NCBI GenBank assembly: GCA_008933495.1
Contig: WBUW01000132.1
Span: 1 to 7,528, forward strand
Direction of reading: 5' to 3'
Origin: Pseudorhodoplanes sp.
GTDB taxonomy: Bacteria; Pseudomonadota; Alphaproteobacteria; Rhizobiales; Xanthobacteraceae
Length of the DNA stretch: 7,528 nt
Positions 6,214-7,528 of the stretch are shown one piece after another; position 1 is the first letter of the stretch; the number at the start of each line of letters is the position of its first letter. The notes below the pieces were generated by a model. The model did no database searches. It was not told the origin of the DNA and was given only the letters and a program-made list of their open reading frames with translations. Both the position numbers and the translations under genes were made by a program.

Positions 6214-7323
6214 ATGCCACCCGTTGCCTCCTTGATCCCGGAACTCGAAGAGGTCCTTCAACACGGATCTCCCGAAAAACACGGCGATGTCTTGCGGCAG
6301 ATCACGACGCTGTTTCTGCAGAGCGCGCCGCGCTTCAACGAAGATCATATCCGCCTGTTCGATGACGTCTTCGGACGGCTGATCGAGGAAATCGAATCCA
6401 AGGCGCGCGCGGAATTGTCGCGGCGGCTGGCGCCGATCGCCAATGCGCCGACCGAACTCATCCGCCGCCTGGCCGAAGATGACGACATCATGGTCGCCGG
6501 CCCGGTCCTGGCGAAGTCGCCGCGGCTTGCGGACACCGACCTTCTGTCGATCGCGCGCTCCAAGGGACAGTCGCATCTCTATGCGATTTCCGGGCGCGAG
6601 AACCTGAACGAATCCATCACCGACGTTCTGGTGTCGCGCGGCGATCAGGATGTCGTCCGCAAAGTCGCGGAAAATCCCGGCGCGCGGCTCTCAGACAGCG
6701 GCTATGCGCGGCTGGTCAAGCGCGCCGAACGCGATTCGGCGCTGGCCGAGAGCGTCGCGCAGCGATCCGACATCCCGGCCTATCTGTTCCGTGAGCTGCT
6801 TCTGCGGGCCACCGAGGTCGTTCAGCGTCGCCTGCTGGCGGCGGCCAAGCCGGAAACGCAGGCCGAAATCCGGCGGGTGCTGGCGAAGGTCTCGACCGAG
6901 GTTGGGGCGGGCGTGCCGGCGGACCGGGACTTTTCCGCCGCCTGGGCCGATATCGACAAACTGGCGGCGGCGGGAACGCTCGACGAACGTTGCCTCGCCG
7001 ATCATGCCGGCAAAGGCCGTTACGAACATACGGTAGTCGCGCTTTCCAAGCTTTGCGCGGTACCGATCGAGGTCGTCGACAAGCTCATGAACGGGGAGCG
7101 CCCGGATCCGATCCTCATCCTGTGCAAGGCGAACGGCTTTTCCTGGTCGACCGCGCGCGCGCTCATTCTCGTGCGACCGGGTCTGGGCGGCAAATCGAGC
7201 GCGACGCTGGACGAGGCCCAGGCAAACTTCGAGCGGCTGTCTCCGGCGACGGCGCAGCGGGTCGTGCGCTTCTGGCAGGCAGGGCAGGGCCGTGCCGGCG
7301 AAAGCCTGTCGCGGGCCGGCTGA
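6214..7323 (+). CDS. DUF2336 domain-containing protein of unknown function (369 aa)
   Basis: This protein resembles the DUF2336 family, widespread in Alphaproteobacteria and without an established function. It looks soluble and mostly helical, with no signal peptide or membrane segment. The N-terminal half has repeated helical units reminiscent of HEAT-like folds: FNEDHIRLFDDVFGRLIEEI (41-60), ELSRRLAPIANAPTELIRRL (67-86), EDDDIMVAGPVLAKSPRLAD (88-107) and HLYAISGRENLNESITDVLV (121-140). A well-conserved stretch follows, EVVQRRLLAAAKPETQAEIR (201-220). The C-terminal part (about 240-355) contains VVALSKLCAVPIEVVDKLM and ends in a Gly/Arg-rich tail. The ATG at 6214 lacks an obvious Shine-Dalgarno sequence; no better start lies upstream, and SLIPELEEVLQHGSPEK close to the N-terminus supports it. 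It is transcribed away from the rimP operon and ends at an intrinsic terminator, so it is probably monocistronic. Family assignment is from memory of similar sequences. A regulatory or scaffold role would be speculation. Confidence 0.85.
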   Translation: MPPVASLIPELEEVLQHGSPEKHGDVLRQITTLFLQSAPRFNEDHIRLFDDVFGRLIEEIESKARAELSRRLAPIANAPTELIRRLAEDDDIMVAGPVLAKSPRLADTDLLSIARSKGQSHLYAISGRENLNESITDVLVSRGDQDVVRKVAENPGARLSDSGYARLVKRAERDSALAESVAQRSDIPAYLFRELLLRATEVVQRRLLAAAKPETQAEIRRVLAKVSTEVGAGVPADRDFSAAWADIDKLAAAGTLDERCLADHAGKGRYEHTVVALSKLCAVPIEVVDKLMNGERPDPILILCKANGFSWSTARALILVRPGLGGKSSATLDEAQANFERLSPATAQRVVRFWQAGQGRAGESLSRAG

Positions 7324-7370
7324 AGCGGGATCACTCTTCCGCGAATCGTCATCCCGCTTCAGCTTTTTGT
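7321..7370 (+). terminator. Intrinsic terminator of the DUF2336 gene
   Basis: A perfect 11-bp stem pairs TGAAGCGGGAT (7321-7331) with ATCCCGCTTCA (7351-7361) around a 19-base loop, followed by GCTTTTTGTTT. The stop codon TGA forms the first bases of the stem, so the terminator directly abuts the gene. The T-run continues into a dispersed palindromic repeat, and the terminator's 3' arm and T-run may be the upstream edge of that repeat. The layout strongly supports termination on the plus strand. AAAGC on the other side of the stem gives no U-run for minus-strand reading. Confidence 0.75.
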
Positions 7371-7372
7371 TT

Positions 7373-7419
7373 GGGCATGATCTTTTCCGAAAACCGCTGC
7401 ACACCTTTCGGGATCCTGC
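7373..7419. repeat. Dispersed imperfect palindrome of Rhizobiales type
   Basis: GCATGATC (7375-7382) faces GATCCTGC (7412-7419), an inverted match at 7 of 8 positions. Inner arms TTCCGAAA and TTTCGGGA continue the pairing around a loop near CCGCTGCACACC. I recognise this as a very common intergenic repeat in Bradyrhizobium and related genomes, usually ending in GATCATGC. Here the last arm reads GATCCTGC and is followed at once by the inverted-repeat element starting at 7423. No function is shown. Confidence 0.7.
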
Positions 7420-7422
7420 TAA

Positions 7423-7523
7423 CAGGGTGCTGAAAAAGTCTCTTTTGCCGTGAACACAACAGAATCCCGCCGTGAACAGACCGGAATCGAAAGGCGAACC
7501 TTGTTCACTTTTTCAGCAGCCTG
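7423..7523. mobile_element. Short inverted-repeat element (MITE-like or collapsed insertion sequence), 101 bp
   Basis: The ends CAGGGTGCTGAAAAAGT (7423-7439) and ACTTTTTCAGCAGCCTG (7507-7523) are 17-bp terminal inverted repeats with one mismatch. They are flanked by CTAA on both sides (7419-7422 and 7524-7527), a likely 4-bp target duplication. An alternative reading gives an 8-bp direct repeat, CCTGCTAA, at 7415-7422 and 7520-7527, because the element's right end repeats the left flank. No transposase fits in 101 bases, so it would be moved in trans or be a deletion remnant. Inside are two near-tandem 22-base units (7447-7468 and 7469-7490). The TGCTGAAAAAGT-type ends resemble DDE insertion-sequence ends, but I cannot name the family. 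The window ends one base after the flanking CTAA. Confidence 0.65.
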
Positions 7524-7528
7524 CTAAG

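Noticed and set aside
1..7528. CRISPR array, tRNA or rRNA genes, toxin-antitoxin or defence cluster
   Set aside because: No regularly spaced repeats, cloverleaf-like segments or relevant protein motifs were seen. The window is almost filled by housekeeping genes.

Overview
The window comes from a GC-rich alphaproteobacterium, most likely of order Hyphomicrobiales (Rhizobiales) in the Bradyrhizobium/Rhodopseudomonas/Nitrobacter or Xanthobacteraceae neighbourhood. This rests on protein sequence style, the rimP-nusA-ylxR-infB-rbfA gene order, a DUF2336 protein typical of that group, and two intergenic palindromic repeats I recognise from those genomes. I could not run a database search, so the genus is open.

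About 80% of the window is the conserved transcription/translation operon on the minus strand, read from right to left. It holds rimP (5933-5238), nusA (5234-3627), ylxR fused to an L7Ae-like domain (3609-2932), infB (2917-332) and the first 66 codons of rbfA (200 to the left edge). The rimP/nusA, nusA/ylxR and ylxR/infB gaps are 3, 17 and 14 bases, with Shine-Dalgarno sequences in the gaps or reaching into the upstream gene, so translation is probably coupled. The products act together: RimP and RbfA mature the 30S subunit, IF-2 starts translation, NusA controls transcript elongation and termination, and YlxR is an RNA-binding partner. The infB-rbfA gap is longer (131 bases) because an 86-base palindromic repeat sits in it.

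The control region lies at 5934-6213. On the minus strand it carries a sigma-70-like promoter (-35 near 6107, -10 near 6085), then a leader of about 140 bases with a small hairpin and a GC-rich hairpin followed by U5. This looks like a premature terminator (attenuator) ahead of rimP. NusA, encoded in the operon, is a termination factor, so feedback control is plausible. A perfect 14-bp palindrome lies just upstream of the -35.

Divergently, on the plus strand, a 369-codon DUF2336 gene (6214-7323) of unknown function ends in a strong intrinsic terminator whose stem begins at the stop codon. Next comes a dispersed palindromic repeat (about 7373-7419). The window then closes with a 101-base element with 17-bp terminal inverted repeats and a 4-bp flanking duplication, probably a MITE or a collapsed insertion sequence.

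I found no CRISPR array, tRNA, rRNA, defence system or other clearly new multi-gene system. The points most worth following are the rimP leader attenuator, the small inverted-repeat element and the uncharacterised DUF2336 gene.
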